This document shows, piece by piece, positions 25,079 through 39,029 of a stretch of 64,000 nt of DNA. The DNA is taken from positions 269,193 through 333,192 of the forward strand of contig VZRZ01000460.1 in the NCBI GenBank assembly GCA_013398175.1. The letters run 5' to 3'. The stretch's first letter is position 1. Every line of letters begins with the position of its first letter. Under the pieces are notes generated by a model. The model searched no databases and was not told where the DNA came from. It was given only the letters and a program-made list of their open reading frames with translations. This DNA comes from Climacteris rufus (taxonomy: Eukaryota; Chordata; Aves; Passeriformes; Climacteridae). The position numbers were made by a program, and so were the translations under genes.

Positions 25079-28000
25079 GCCCACCAGGCAGAAAGAAAAG
25101 AGGGCTAAGTGCTCTACTGGATTAAGAATCCTTTCCCCCAGAATGTTCAGGCTGCATCCGTGTCAGTACAGTGTCAAGTCCTGAACATGCTTCAGCTGTG
25201 TTAGTGCATGTCTGAAAATGATATAAAAACTTTCTGGTCTCCACAGTTACAAAAGAAAACACAGTCCCACAGGTAAGCAGTGGTCCTATGGGCCTCAAAT
25301 TCTCATTTTTGTGAGATTAAATCTGTTCATTAAAGTCTGATCTCTAGATAACGGTAAGTGGAAGAAAGCATCGCAGATGTAAGCATCGCAGACTATTCCA
25401 ACTGCAGTTAAGTCCTGAAACATCCAGATCTTCCTTGAGAACAAGGAGCGCTCACCTTTTAAGGATCGATCAGATTCCTCTGCAGAAGATGCAGAACTCC
25501 TTACAGCAGGCCTCTAGAGCCAGTGTTCCTCAAAGTACAACCTAAAGCCGTTTTCATGTTTCACACAAGAGCTAAGCAGCTGCTACCAGCACTCACCAAG
25601 CATTGACCCTTACACAAAAGCACTGGTGTGTAGTCCGTACAGCCATACAGTGCTCCGAAGGTGGACAAGCTGTGACCACTGTGCATGCAGTTCACAGCCT
25701 GCAGGTACCGTGAGGCGTAGGCACAGACAGCTGGGATAGTTATGTCGTTAGAGTGCACTCTATTTGGATGCAAGCAAGACCCTACAAATAGCTGCGAGGG
25801 ATTGCTCAATAGGATTTAATAGAAATAATGACAGCAAAATGGTACATGTGCCTGAAGTACACTCCACCACACTAATTATTCTGAATTTTGTAAATTAAAA
25901 AGACCTAAACACCCCACATTTATCATCCTGACCCTCAGTTTAAACAACATTTCTGTTCCATACCTGAAGAAAACAGAAAAACCTGGAGGCAAACTCCTGG
26001 ACAGGCAAAGAATACGACCGAGTTCTGTGCTGGGGACTAGTAAGTGGATTTCTGTGGAAAATGAAAGCTGAAGAATTTGGGCAATTTTCACTGTTAGAAG
26101 AGGTGGAAAAGCATTCTGAAAGGCAGGTTGGTCAGAGAAGTCAGAACATCTTTGCATTGTTGAAAGTGAAGGGGAGGAGAGTGCATTTATTTAGCAGAAA
26201 AATTGAAGAAGGATTAAAATTGAATGAATCATCAAAGAGAGACTGAACTGTTTGTACAAACATTCTGGACACCAGTAGTAGAGGCAGGTTATAAATATGT
26301 TACGTCCATGAGAGCTACGTTAGCAAAAGATGACAGAATTAGAAGTGTAAATAACTGGATTTAGATTTAAAACAGGAACAACTGGGAGTCATTTCAGAAC
26401 ATTTTATAAAGTAGCCTAGACAGCCACAAGTATACAAAACAAAAAGAAAAATGAAAAATAATAAAACCAGCCTGGATAAGAGAGGAGGTAAAAGAAGAAA
26501 ACTGAAATAGGTAAGCCAAAAACACGGGAAATCTCAACGATTATAATAAAATTATAAACTCTAGCGCTCCACATCAGACCTCACTTTTTTTTTTTTAATG
26601 ACCAACCAGACTGGTCCCTCACTAAAAGGGTGCTGTAGAATGCTTAATACTTATTAACACAGAAACAAAACCATGTAATTTTCAAATATTTGTTTTGTTT
26701 TTTAGGAAAGTACAGACCACACTTGCAATGACAATGAAAGAGTACCCACTCAAGACAAATATTACATAGGACCTACTCAAGTCAGAAGGTCACTCAGAGG
26801 CTCCAGACACCTCTTACCAAAGGTTTTAGAAGGACTGGCTAGGAAGTCATATTGATTTGAAATTTTTGAACTATCACCCAAAAAACCCCAAAGGATGGAA
26901 AAGGGGTGAGGGAAAGAGATAGCACACCAAGACCTATGGAGTTACAGCATTCAGATGGTTTGCTGTACAAAGTTAGTGGTTTTGAAGAACTAGGCATCTG
27001 CTAAGCAACTGATCATACACAGCATGCATTAACTAACAGTTGTTTAAATAGTTAAGTAGTAAACTACATAGGCAAAAGTCCTCAACAAACAGCTGTCTTC
27101 CAAAGAGGATCCCAGCAATATTAAGACTTAAAAAACCTTAAAAATCTTCACCCATGAGATAAAATAAAATAATGAAATTATTACTGACAGTACTGATACG
27201 TGATGCAAAAGTTGTGGTAAATAATGAAGATGATATGATGCTGAAAAGTATATTAGAATAACCTGTAAAACAGAAAGAGGTAAATATTGTGCATGAAAAT
27301 ACAGTTAAATATAAACTTGTCAAACAACCCGCCCTAACAAGCAATTATTTAGAAAAGTATTTAAGTTACAGCAGTCATTTAAACATGAATAGTTTAATGT
27401 CATGGCTCAGTAGGCTGTTACACTCCTTGAACACACCTTAACGGTGGTATTCCAACTAACAGTACTCCTATACTCATAATAAAAAGTATATACACTTTAC
27501 TGTTCCATTCTCGTGATCTGTACTTCAGTAATGATGCTGAGTTGGAAAGAAGTCAAAAAACAGCAACAAAAGCTATTAAAGGATCAGAAAATCTACTCTA
27601 CAGTTATAGAGCTAGAATCGAACTATGGAGTTATCCAGACTGAGCCCAAAACACAAGATACTGGAATATTTTCTTTCTGTTCTTGAAGTTGACAGTAACT
27701 GTAATGTTCATTATAACAATGAACTTCAAAAAAATGGGCAGTTATTTTCCTACTTATGCTTTATCTAAATGTCAGAAAACAAATTCCACAATAAATAAAG
27801 AAAGAGGTTATCAGACAGGTTGCTGGCATTTAGTGCAAACATGTATTTTGGTTCAAAAAAACCAACACTCCCCATCAAAAGACACACACACACACACACA
27901 AAACCCCTCCCCATCAAAAATACCCATGAAAAGACCAAACCTACAAACAAGCCTGAGAGTTATTGACCACAGTGATATATACAATTAATATCACTATACC

Positions 28001-29186
28001 TAAATTACAGTCTAGATTGATAGGCTGAAATACTGTTTTAAATAAGTCAGATCTATTCAATCATCAAATAAACACTTGTCTTGCTTATGGCTCTGTTTTG
28101 ACTACTTCCCCAGAGTTTTGATTCTCTATGCACATTAAAAAAAGTTGCAAAGAAATGGAAGGTATTAGAAAATTCCATGTCACTAAGCAGAAGTAGCTTA
28201 GTATCATGTAAACAAGACAAAACAAACAGACACAGAAGGTGATAACCTGTTTCTCCAGCTATAGATTATTCCAGAAAATACTGTCACTCCTTGAAGATAA
28301 AAACAACCAAGATATAAAGCAAAGGAATTACAAAGTACTTTCATGATAGCTTTTTCCCCTTTAAGCTATTCCAACAAAATAAGTCCTAGCAGCCTGACAA
28401 GTCATATAGTCATACACAGTAACTTTGCATAATTACCAGATAAAAAATCTCACAATTTTTTGTCATTTTAAACAACAAAAAGACAATCTCCTCCTGCTTT
28501 ACTGGTTTTATATTATTTAGTGGGAAAACCCCATAGATAAAAAATGCAATGTAAATGTGTAAATCTATCCTTCTCACTTTACTACCTGAAATAGTAGACC
28601 AAAAGAGTCTGTAAATCAAAGCATTCAGACAACGTATTTTCTGAAAATAACCAAATGAAAACTGCACTAATAAAACTAACATGGTCGTAAATTTACAAAA
28701 GAAAACAAACAAAAAAACCAGGCACAAGAATCTCATTACCCAGAGAATGCTTGTGTCATAAATTTCTCCAAGAAAAAATCTAAAGGCATACATAGTAACT
28801 TCACTGTTCAGCATCAAAGGTTTGCTTTTATTGTAGGTAATATAGCCACAATTAAGCTATTAGCAAATTCTGCTCCTGCTTATCTGGTTTTGGTTCAATG
28901 GCTAAAACTTCAGAGATTACTGTCGAGTTCTTAACCCTAACTAAATTTAATAATTGATAGTAGTGTGTTATTATGTTGTGGAGACAAACACAGAACAAAA
29001 CCACAGTGAATACGAACTCCCGATTACCTTGTCTTGCAGATAAGAAGGATGAATGCAATTAAGTAAATAAACCCCAAGAGAACAAAAACTGTTCTTCATA
29101 GAGAATGTTTCTGGATTTCTATGAACACCAATGGTATTAAAAACCAAGCTTGAAGGATTGCAAGACAAGCCATCTTACTGATGCTA
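25079..29186. other. Intronic DNA, no gene seen
   Basis: No exon or transposon was recognised. A 12-base segment AAGCATCGCAGA is repeated at 25366 and 25381, and a CA microsatellite lies at 27882. The segment 25440-25810 has more CpGs than its surroundings and could be an unrecognised element. Confidence 0.4.
27882..27901. repeat. (AC)10 microsatellite
   Basis: Ten AC dinucleotides are followed by an A/C-rich tail. Confidence 0.9.
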
Positions 29187-29375
29187 ACTGTGGGAGTGGT
29201 AGGGCACTGACACAGGCACAGGTTGCCTGGAGAAGCTGTGAGTGCTCCATCCGTGGAAGCCAGGCTAGATGGGGCTCTGAGCAATCTGGTATAGGGCAAG
29301 GTTTACCTGCCCATGGTAGGTGGGTTGGAACTTTTAAGATCTTTTCCCACTCAAATCATTCTGTGATTCTGTGAA
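29187..29375 (+). mobile_element. CR1 LINE, short 3' tail fragment
   Basis: It follows the CR1 3' end from the CAGGTTGCCTGGAGAAGCTG segment to the terminal direct repeat ATTCTGTGATTCTGTGA. It is about 190 bp and heavily 5'-truncated. Confidence 0.88.
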
Positions 29376-29746
29376 GCATGCTGTTAGTCAATTTACTGAA
29401 ATACAGTAATTCAAATCAATGTCTGTTCTGTTTGTAGAAAATATTTAATTTTACATTCAGATAAAAGCAAATTGACTCCTAAATAGTCTGTTCTGCCCTT
29501 CTATGAAATCAGCTGCTAAACCAGGAGACAGTCACCTAAATGAAATCCATCTTTGCATCAGTCAAAGTGTTTTTTATCTCCTTTATTTACCAATTCAATG
29601 CTGAAATAAACAGAGACCAAAAAGAAACTGAACACAGTACAAAAAAACCTCATGTTGTTTCTTCAATATTTCTTCTCAATGTCACTTCTCACCAAGAAAA
29701 GCAGAAGTATGTTTATGTGCATGTTGCATTTTCAGGGGGGAGAGGG
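29376..29746. other. Unique intronic spacer between two CR1 pieces
   Basis: No gene or repeat was recognised. A G-rich stretch (GGGGGGAGAGGGGGG) sits at its right edge, where the next CR1 begins. Confidence 0.4.
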
Positions 29747-30712
29747 GGGAACCCTTCTTGTATACTGAAATGCTGCTCCAAGGTCTCTCTGGCATCTTCT
29801 CTTCTCTAGGCTGAAACACCCAGACTATCTCAGCCTGTCTTCATAGGAGAGGTGCTTCATCCCTCTGATCATTTCTGTGGCTCTTTTCTGAACTCACTCT
29901 AAAAGGTCCATATCCTTCTTGTGCTGAGGACCCCAGAGGTGGATGCAGCATTCCAGGTGGGGTGTCACCAGAGAAGAAAAACCTCCTTGACCTGCTGGAC
30001 AGAGTTTTAATGCAGCCCAAGGTAGCCCTGGCTTTTCAGAGTCCAATTGCACACTGTGGTCTCATGTAATTTTTTAATCACCAGAACCCCCAAGTCTTCC
30101 TGCACAGGGCTACTCTCAATTCATTCATCCCCTACTCTGTACTGATGTCAATGGTTGTCCTAATTCAGAGGCAATGCACCCAGGACCTTGCACTTGGCCT
30201 TGTTGAACCTTGTGAAGTCCCAAAAGGCCCACTTCCATCCCCTCAAAGGCACCAATTGCACCTCTCAGCTTGGTGTCATGTGAGAAATCTGCTGAGGGTG
30301 CAACTTCCCCCCTTTATGTCATAATGAAGGTATTAATGATTCCTTGAGGGACACACTCATTACTGTGTCTACGTGGACATTAAACCATTGACCCTAACTC
30401 CCTGGATGGAGCCATCAAGCCAATTCTTTATTCACTGAAGAGTCCATCCATCAAAATTTCTTCACTCCAATTTAAGAGTAAGAATGTTGGGGGGACCACC
30501 ATATCAAAGGCCTTACAGAAGCCTGGACAGATGACATCTCTATCTCTTCCTTTGTCCACTGATGCAGTTACACCATCATAGAAGGCCACAAGATCAGTCA
30601 GTCACAGTTAGTCCTTTGTGAAGTCTAGCTGGCTGCGACAAACATCCCCACGTCTTCCATGTGTTTCAATATATCTTTAAACGAGTATCTGTTCCATCAT
30701 CTAAAGACCAGG
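29747..30712 (-). mobile_element. CR1 LINE body, reverse-transcriptase region, lacking the 3' end
   Basis: This is about 965 bp of CR1 ORF2 on the minus strand. On the minus strand the order is: a VAFYDGV-like segment, the motif A region (CKAFD-like, about 30500-30530), the motif C region (about 30260-30290), and the C-terminal segment with the LWGPQHKKDMDLL equivalent. The frame is broken by stops and indels. Unusually for a LINE, the copy stops before the 3' UTR, so its own 3' tail is missing. The reverse transcriptase is dead. Confidence 0.85.
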
Positions 30713-33700
30713 ATTAAATTATAGCCTGAGTTTTGTCTCGAGTTTTAACATTGCCAAAGAAATTTCCCCAACTGGGGGGATTAAAAAGAGTGTTTTAAGT
30801 GGGAAGTTTGTCATGGGATTTTATTCTAAATCCTTTCGCCCTGACATGCAACACCTGTAACTTCCCAGATCAAACCTCCCCACAAAAATTCACTTTGAAG
30901 AGGACTTAATGGATTAGGGGAACTGTAGTGCAATAAACAGATTTTGATCTATAAATCTCTTTTTTAATAATGGGCCAAGTCAGTCAAACAGCTGCTTGGT
31001 GGCCTGCATGCTGAGATAAGGTACTAATTCTGTCATTGTTAATGACGACCAGGTGCATACATCACCACCCACAAAAAAATGGCAGTCTCAGGACAGAAGA
31101 GATTCAAGTGGCATGAAAATTGATGCTGTGTATGAAAATACTTCTAAGCATCAGGTTTCATTAACACAGAAACAAGAAGAAGGAAAAGAAAATTGAACCA
31201 CAGCTATTCAGATACAGGTGTAAGAACATGTCTTTTATTCTTTGGGCTTATTTACCCAGCACAACCACAAAGCATCTCTGTTTCCAGGCTACTATTATTT
31301 CCTTTTTAAAAACAACCAACCAAAAGTAGGTACAAGTGAGAAGTATTGTAAGAATTGTTCTTTTCCCTCCTAAAAGACCAACTGAGTTAAAGGAAATTTT
31401 ACAAAGGAGTATTTTGGGGTTGTTTGGTTTTTTGATTGTTTTTATTGTTCCTTTTTGCAAACCACCTTTGACAGATATTAACTACCAACACAACTGTTTC
31501 ATTTCAACACCATCTAGACCACACACTCCAAAAAGGCAAGCACTAGATCCTCCAAGTACCTGGATGGCTATGTAAGAATCTATTCAAGATACATGAATGA
31601 TGCCTTTATTTTTCAGCATTTAATTTCAATTGTTTTTATTGAAAACAATATTGGTGTCATATTGGTCTATGACACTAAGTGGCACTTATAGTGCTCCGTA
31701 AATCCATTATCAGAGCAAAAGATAAGTTCCATACTTGATCATCAGTTTCCCAAGCCTGATCAGTTCCTAAAAGCATAAAGAATGATGGCATCTTTTCCAA
31801 CTTCCATGTGTTTTACATTTTTCTGGCCTTCTGAGTTAGTAGTTGCTTCTACAGAAGCCTTCTGTTTGACTTTCTGGATGACTCTATTCACCCAGAAATG
31901 TGGACAGAAATACCTTTTGGCATTCTTTTTCAATAGTCTCTAATATAAGCAAGATAATTAACATTAACATTGAAGACTTAGGAATTAAAACTCTCCTGTG
32001 ATGGGTTTATAGAAGAAGGAAATAAAAGCAAGTTTTCTCAAGTCACAGAAATATTCTCATTCAGTACAAGGATTCTTGACAAAGATTATCATTAGAGCAA
32101 TGAACTAGCCAAGGATCAAGAAGCTTATGCTAGTGGCTAGTGAGCATTTAACTCAGGTGCAGTGACAGACACACTAACTAGACTAGGTAGTAATGTATAT
32201 TCTGTGCCACAAGAACAAACAATATTAAAATATTTTTTCCCCATGGGTAATTTCAAAATGTACCTAAAACATGTTCACTACCTTATACCTTTGGTTATAA
32301 AAGTATGATCAAAAATGGGATTTCTTTAGGTTGATTTCATGTCTATATCATAACTTAATGAGTAATTTCTACAATGATTCCTGTTTACTCAAAGAATCTT
32401 TAACAGGTTGAGTTTTTTTCACATCCAAATACACAAAGTTCCCACAGAACAGAAACCTGTGCTCTTACCTTGGATTTAACTGCAAGGTGGCTAACCCCAC
32501 CTGGGCAAACACTCTTCTGATCCACATTTGGTGATACTTACCAAGATCTGAGCTGTATTTTTCAGCTAACTTCAAAAGAATTAAAGATCTAACTGCGCTC
32601 ATCTCTTTAGAGAAGACAGGGAGGTAGAGGGGAGAAATACGACATATTTCAAATTTTAACTGCCCATTCCACAATTTCTTTCAGGAAAAACAAATTCTCC
32701 TTCAACAGACTTTTGACAGCTGGGAGTCTCAAAGTACTTCAAAAGTACTTCAAAAAGGACCACAATAGCATTCTCCTAGCTACAAAATGGAAGACATAGA
32801 TAATCAATGAGAACAGGGCCTTGGGTAAACATTTTATCCATGTATTCACTCTGTGACAAAAACAGACTCAGACACCAGCACCAGTCAAAGTGACCTAGTC
32901 TCCTTTATTCCAAACAGATGCTTCTTCCACACACAGGTCATTCTAAATTACAAACAGCACAGCTCCCAGATGAAGGTGTCAACACAACAGCTCAACTGTG
33001 CTGAGGCACTAGTGATGCAGCCTTTATGTTTTCAATTTACTGAATCACTAGGTGTTTCCACTTTCATAAATTTTCTAATGTTCCGTTGCTTTATTCAAGG
33101 AATGCATGTATTGCACACCACCTGCTTTCCACAGCAAGATGAGCTGAACCACCACAGTGGGGCTCATCTAAATCATATAGTTCACAATAGTTTGTTAGAT
33201 GATTCTGCCTTAATGGATTGACAAAGGAGGAATCTTGTTTGGTGGGATTTATTTTTGTTTCCAGAATAGCCACAGCACCTTCTCAAGTGCAGAATGAAAT
33301 CAACAACAGTACTTTATTGGTGACAACTGCATCTGCATAGGGGTTCTGGGATAAAACACTGCATTACTGATAAACACCGATCAGAGTGTGCAAATTAGGT
33401 AGTTTGATTATTCCATGCCATTTGTCCTTTGAAAACTCACAGAGGACAAAAATCTGTAGACAAACACCCTTCAGTTTAGTCTCAGTTTCAGCATTACTTA
33501 TTGAGGGAACCATGTGCTTTCAAAATGTTTCAGATTTAAACTTGAGTTTAGCCTGAAAAAAATGTTTGAGCTATTCCTGGAGCTCTCCCAATAGCTTTCA
33601 AAACTTCTAACTTCTAAAACTTTGGTATCTCTTGGACTTCTGACATCCAGTGTTAACACATCTAACTTTTTTCACAGAGTTAATAATATTCAAAACCTTC

Positions 33701-34633
33701 TGTATGCTTCCTTCTTTGTGGCCAACACCATGTGTACATATACCTAGTGTTTCCTATATGCTAATTCTTCCTTTGTTTTCTACTACTTTCCTGCTCTTTG
33801 TTCTTGCCAGGTTTGAGAATTACAGTAAATAAAAGGTGAATGCTGAAAAACTTGCATAATTTTATCAGTAACAGGTGTTCATACATAGGAACATTCATGT
33901 ACAAGAACAGATTTTTCCTGAGCCTTCTACCATTCACCTTAAGGAAGTTGAAAGAAAAAAAACACTCAGTATTTATAGCATTCTATTGCTGCAACAAAGC
34001 TAATCACCATTAATCACACATCTACCTCATTTTATATCACACCTCTCTGGTATTAGTTTTGCAGAGATTGCAAGTGCTTTCCCCTATGGAATTGCTGTTA
34101 CCACTGTACATCAACAAAATTTATTTGAAGCATCTAAAGGAGCAGAATTACTATTTATTTTGCACCCACTAAAATGCCCATTCTCAGAAGAATTTTCTGT
34201 CCAGCATGTAATTTTTATCCTACACTTATTCAATAGTTTGCCAGCATAACATACCAATTAGAGGTCATTTGGCTCCTTGACATGTAAATAAAATTAAATT
34301 ATTAGTCTGAATTCGGACCCTTAGCTAGTTCCTATTAACTTTGGTGGGTGTTGATCACTTAAGTGGTAAAAACAAAAGAGAAACAAGCCCTTTTTAATGG
34401 CTGCAAACAAAATTTCTTTTAGTGGTGAACTAAAAATAAATATTCCTAAATATTTTCTAAATTTATGTTCTTCACATTATCGCACTGATGATTTGTGTTT
34501 TCCTACTCCTAAATAAAGGGATATTCTTATAAACGGACATATCTGAGTATAAAAATACATCAAGGTGTTTTACATCCAGAATGAAATGATATTTCCTTAG
34601 AATTTCCTTCTGCTAAACAAAATATATTTACCA

Positions 34634-34666
34634 ATCTATCTATGACATCTATCTATGACATCTATC
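34634..34666. repeat. 13-bp tandem repeat, about 2.5 copies
   Basis: ATCTATCTATGAC is repeated with a period of 13. Confidence 0.75.
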
Positions 34667-36068
34667 AAGAGGTAGGTTAATTACTTGGTCATTTCACAAT
34701 GTAAATATGTACTTTCTCAATTACCTAAAATTATTTCAAAGAGTTCAGTGTGAGAAGGGCAGACTGGCAAAACATAAGTTATAAGAAAAATAAGGAAGCT
34801 TGTTTCTCCAGCTGAAGAAAAAGTTACACAAAACCAGAGTTTGCCAGTACTGAAGAGGACTGACTTCCTCTTCAACACATACATACAAAGTCTAAGTCTT
34901 TGTGAATACACCAAGTTTTACATGCAAACCTTTAATTCTCCTGACCCAGGTTTAAGAAATAATGCATAAATTCAAAAGCATCTTTGACATAAAATTGACT
35001 GCTGTTCGTGCCAATTCAAATGGCTCACCCATAATGCACAGAGAATAGGACACTTGTATCAGGCAAGTCTCTTCACTGACACATCCACTATCTTCAACAC
35101 AAGAAAGAACTGTTACAAAAGCATGCTCTGCACGTGACACAATACCTACCAATATCCTGCAGAAATAATAGCACTGTCACACATCTCCAGTACTTTGTCT
35201 GACCAGGGTTTACAGACACATGGACATAGCCAGTGCAATACTGGCAGATGATTTTCTTAGATACTCAAGGCATCTCCCAGTGAGAAAACAGTGTATAACA
35301 TTAATGTATAGAGTCTACAGGCAGGTGATTCCAGGACTGATGGATGGCTACAATCTGTCATTCAGGCTCAAATGCTGGTGAGCCCTCACAAAATTTACAT
35401 GGATGGCAGGAAAAAATTACGTACATAAGAATGAGAGCATATAGGTCTCATATACTTAAAAATAAATATGTTTATACATGATTAAAATAAAAGCATGCAG
35501 AACACATTGACATAGGTGAATATAAAACATTAAAACACCTTCTTTTTCTCCCCTAATTACAAAAACAATGTGTTTTTACAGCTAATAGCAAACAACGGCT
35601 ATTAACAACTGTAAACTCTTGAGAGCAATCACAGGGTTTTACAAAGTGTTCAGCAGTAATGAAAGCCAGAAGAGTTTGGAAAATACAGGAGATTAAAACC
35701 CAATTTGGTGGAAGACTGATTTTGTTCCAAAGCATCTTGAAACACTACAACCAACTTGTTGTACTGAAACTACTACTATGTAACATGCTTCAGTGCGTAT
35801 TTATGGATTCTGGCTTTCCACAATTACAATAGCAAAAAAACCCTTCATTCTGTTCAAATACTTAAAAAAAAAAATCAAGTAATGATGTACAATAAAGTAT
35901 CTAAAAAGTGGTATTTTCATGTTTAATCAAAGTGCTTATTTTTAAACTAATACCTAAAAATAATTTTAGCACAAAGTAAAAGTTTACCATAACTTCAGAT
36001 TTTGAACTCTTTGATTACATGAAAATAAAAAGGCATCATGCGCACACAAAAAGGATGTACCAAGCATA

Positions 36069-36084
36069 GTGTGTGTGTGTGTGT
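36069..36084. repeat. (GT)8 microsatellite
   Basis: Eight GT dinucleotides are followed by ACAC. Confidence 0.85.
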
Positions 36085-38578
36085 ACACGTCTGTGTATGA
36101 CACAGTAACAATTAGGAGGAAACTAAGTTTCCAAGAAGGTACTTTCACAAGTTAAGCAGGTAAAAACCTTTTTGTCTGAACCAAAAGTGTTAATTTTTCT
36201 TTATGTTTGCTACATATGTGCATTTTTAAGTGTGTAAATCTAAATTTTAAGCAAGTGTAGTAAAGCAACCTGTCACAGATACGCTTGTTTGTGCCTTGAA
36301 AGGTTAATACCTTTCACTTTGCACTTGCAACTAGTCTGAAGAACATGCACAGTCACTTAACAAGGCTCAGCTTAAACTGCACTAGTACCCTCTTTACAAA
36401 CCAAAGGATATTCCTTAGTCCCATATTTAAGAGCCCTTAATGCACTTAGGTTTTTCAGACCCACAGAACTTTACAGTGTGGGACTGAGAAGCTGGCACTT
36501 CTGAAAAAAAGAAAGAAAGAAAAAAAATAAAAGAAAAAACAAACCAAACACGTTTGCTTATGTCTATATAAAATAAAATCAAGCAGCACTAGTGATTTTC
36601 CCCCCTAAAAATGAGGGGGAAAGACATAAAATGGGATAGTAAAGGTCTATTCAGTATAAAAAAAATCAGATGATTTTTAATCACCTTCAGATGGTTTACA
36701 TGCTAGCAGCCTCACCATTCTTAATGAACGAATTTTCATTTTAAAATGGTTTTGTCTGTCTTATAACCATGTGAATGACCCACACAAACAAACTTAATAA
36801 CTGAGCAACTATCTATGCTGGGGAAGCAGTGAAAGTGACTAAAAAAAACGCTGTCAAGGACTTAAAATAAACTCACTTATGAAAGAAGTTTCCCTAAGAT
36901 TTGTTTAGAAGTTGAAACTTGTAGCCACCCAATACCAAGACTCCAAGGGTGGTTCACCACCACACGGCATTTTACAAGAGAGGATCATTAAGTGTTAATC
37001 CAAACAAATATGACAGAGGCTGAAAAAATAAAAAATGCCTGCACAGTAACAACTTCTGTACTGGTTTTACTACCCAGGTATACAGATAGGCTGTTGAGTA
37101 CTAGCAGCCGAATGTTCACCCCTCTAGATCTCTAGCACATCACGCTTACACCTTCACAAGCCTGTTGGAACTCTTCACTAGCATCGACGATGAATGCAGA
37201 AATCTTTTATACATTAACTTATCCTTTCAATGGGTTGGCTTCTCCCTTGTTCTCCCTCAAGTCACCACACACTATCTGGTCCAAAGTGATGCCATGACTG
37301 GACCCCAACATTTCATGTTATGGAAGGAGGACCTTGTGAAGCAGCACAAGTTCTGCATTCCTGACTGCAAAGTGAATCATTGAATTTCTTGCCTAGGTAG
37401 CATATATTGGTGTCATTCAGTAAATTTCATACATTTCTGAAAATTTGGGAGAAGCCTCTAGCACTACTGCAAAAAAAATCAAGAACATACAGAAACAATT
37501 TGGACCAGAGTAACAGATCAAATGAATGAACTGTCTCTCCTGAAGCAAGTATCTATCATGGATCACAATTAGACATTCATAATGTTAAGTGAGAACAATC
37601 TATTTTATCTTCTTTGTGCAGCTTGGAAGTCACAACATGCACTGCCATATACCAAAAACAGGCTAAAATGTGACAGAACGTTATTACTGGGAATGCTGCA
37701 TCTATGTCTACTACTGCTCTCCCACACCAGTCAAAGATCCCAACACCCTTCTCTACAGTCAGAAGATAAGCTTCCATATTCTTATGGAAGCACTAAAATG
37801 TATTCAAACTTTTCCTTTCAACTTGCCTTACCTCATTGAAAAGACAGTTTATGCTCCCCAGTACAAATCACTACTTCCATATACACGACCCAAGACAAAA
37901 ATCTTCACGATAAACATCCCGCATCCACTTGGAACATACCCGCTCATCCACACACCAGATAGTAGTGCAAACATAGTTAAAAGGCCTGTGAGTCCCAGGC
38001 AGAAACTGTATTATCAGGGAGCTACGCGACACAGTACATCACACTGGACACGAGCAGGCGTATTTTAATTCAAAAGGCTTATTTTAACACAAGCCAAATT
38101 TCTGTTAGATAAATGCTGCCTCTGCATACTTGCAGCTCTAAAATAGCAACCTCTGTTTTAATTAAGGAGAAATGATACAGTAGATTTTATTTCCTGACCA
38201 GTGGGTGGATTCCAACGGTATTAAAGATCCTGTAATCATCCTGCACACCTCAGGTTACCCCTCAGCTTTATGTGCATCTGGGCCTTTGCAGCTCCCTTTT
38301 CTTTATAGAAACCAGTGCACAAGCTGAGCACAAGCCACTTATCCCACTTTACCTCATTAAATAAAAATGACAATAAAAAACGCAACCGGTAAGCTAACAA
38401 CCTTCCTGAAGCTCACGGAACAATGCAGATATTACACCCGCCACCATCGATCAGCACAGCGACTCCCCCTGCGAAACCCTTCCTTAATCCGCTTCGCTAC
38501 CATCGCTCTCCCACACACATCGACATTTGCCCCTCGCCCCGCACCCCCCTCACTCACCCGCCATCCGTCCCCTCTCCA

Positions 38579-39029
38579 NNNNNNNNNNNNNNNNNNNNNN
38601 NNNNNNNNNNNNNNNNNNNNNNNNNNNNNNNNNNNNNNNNNNNNNNNNNNNNNNNNNNNNNNNNNNNNNNNNNNNNNNNNNNNNNNNNNNNNNNNNNNNN
38701 NNNNNNNNNNNNNNNNNNNNNNNNNNNNNNNNNNNNNNNNNNNNNNNNNNNNNNNNNNNNNNNNNNNNNNNNNNNNNNNNNNNNNNNNNNNNNNNNNNNN
38801 NNNNNNNNNNNNNNNNNNNNNNNNNNNNNNNNNNNNNNNNNNNNNNNNNNNNNNNNNNNNNNNNNNNNNNNNNNNNNNNNNNNNNNNNNNNNNNNNNNNN
38901 NNNNNNNNNNNNNNNNNNNNNNNNNNNNNNNNNNNNNNNNNNNNNNNNNNNNNNNNNNNNNNNNNNNNNNNNNNNNNNNNNNNNNNNNNNNNNNNNNNNN
39001 NNNNNNNNNNNNNNNNNNNNNNNNNNNNN
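38579..39029. other. Assembly gap (451 N)
   Basis: This run of N lies at the edge of the CpG island, as often happens in GC-rich promoters. It is large enough to contain exon 1 of a Gq-class gene. That exon has about 136 coding bases, ends in phase 1, and encodes the N-terminal helix up to the residue before the P-loop. Reading frames that cross the gap are artefacts. Confidence 0.95.

Larger units (their letters stand above)
276..38578 (-). other. GNAQ: Intron 1 of the G-alpha gene (inferred)
   Basis: From the exon 2 acceptor at 276 rightwards to the CpG island no further coding exon is recognisable. First introns of GNAQ and GNA14 are very long in mammals, so about 38 kb in a compact bird genome is plausible. 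The inference depends on the CpG island at 39-40.4 kb being this gene's promoter. Repeats inside are listed separately. If exon 1 lies elsewhere, this stretch is still intronic or 5' flanking DNA. Confidence 0.65.
30713..38578. other. Intronic DNA up to the gap, no gene seen
   Basis: The stretch holds short tandem repeats at 34634 and 36069 and becomes C-rich with CpGs from about 38400. No splice-bounded exon with a known protein segment was found. The sequence immediately left of the gap, read on the minus strand, contains GGCGGGTGAGTGAGG. This looks like a 5' splice site, but the bases before it do not encode the end of a Gq exon 1. Confidence 0.4.

Noticed and set aside
29187..30712. A second twin-primed CR1
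   Set aside because: In twin priming the inverted arm lies 5' of the 3' arm. Here the tail is on the wrong side and part of CR1 is missing between the pieces.
38540..38578. GGCGGGTGAGTGAGG on the minus strand as the exon 1 donor
   Set aside because: The bases before it do not encode the conserved KLLLL-G end of Gq exon 1, so it is not that junction.
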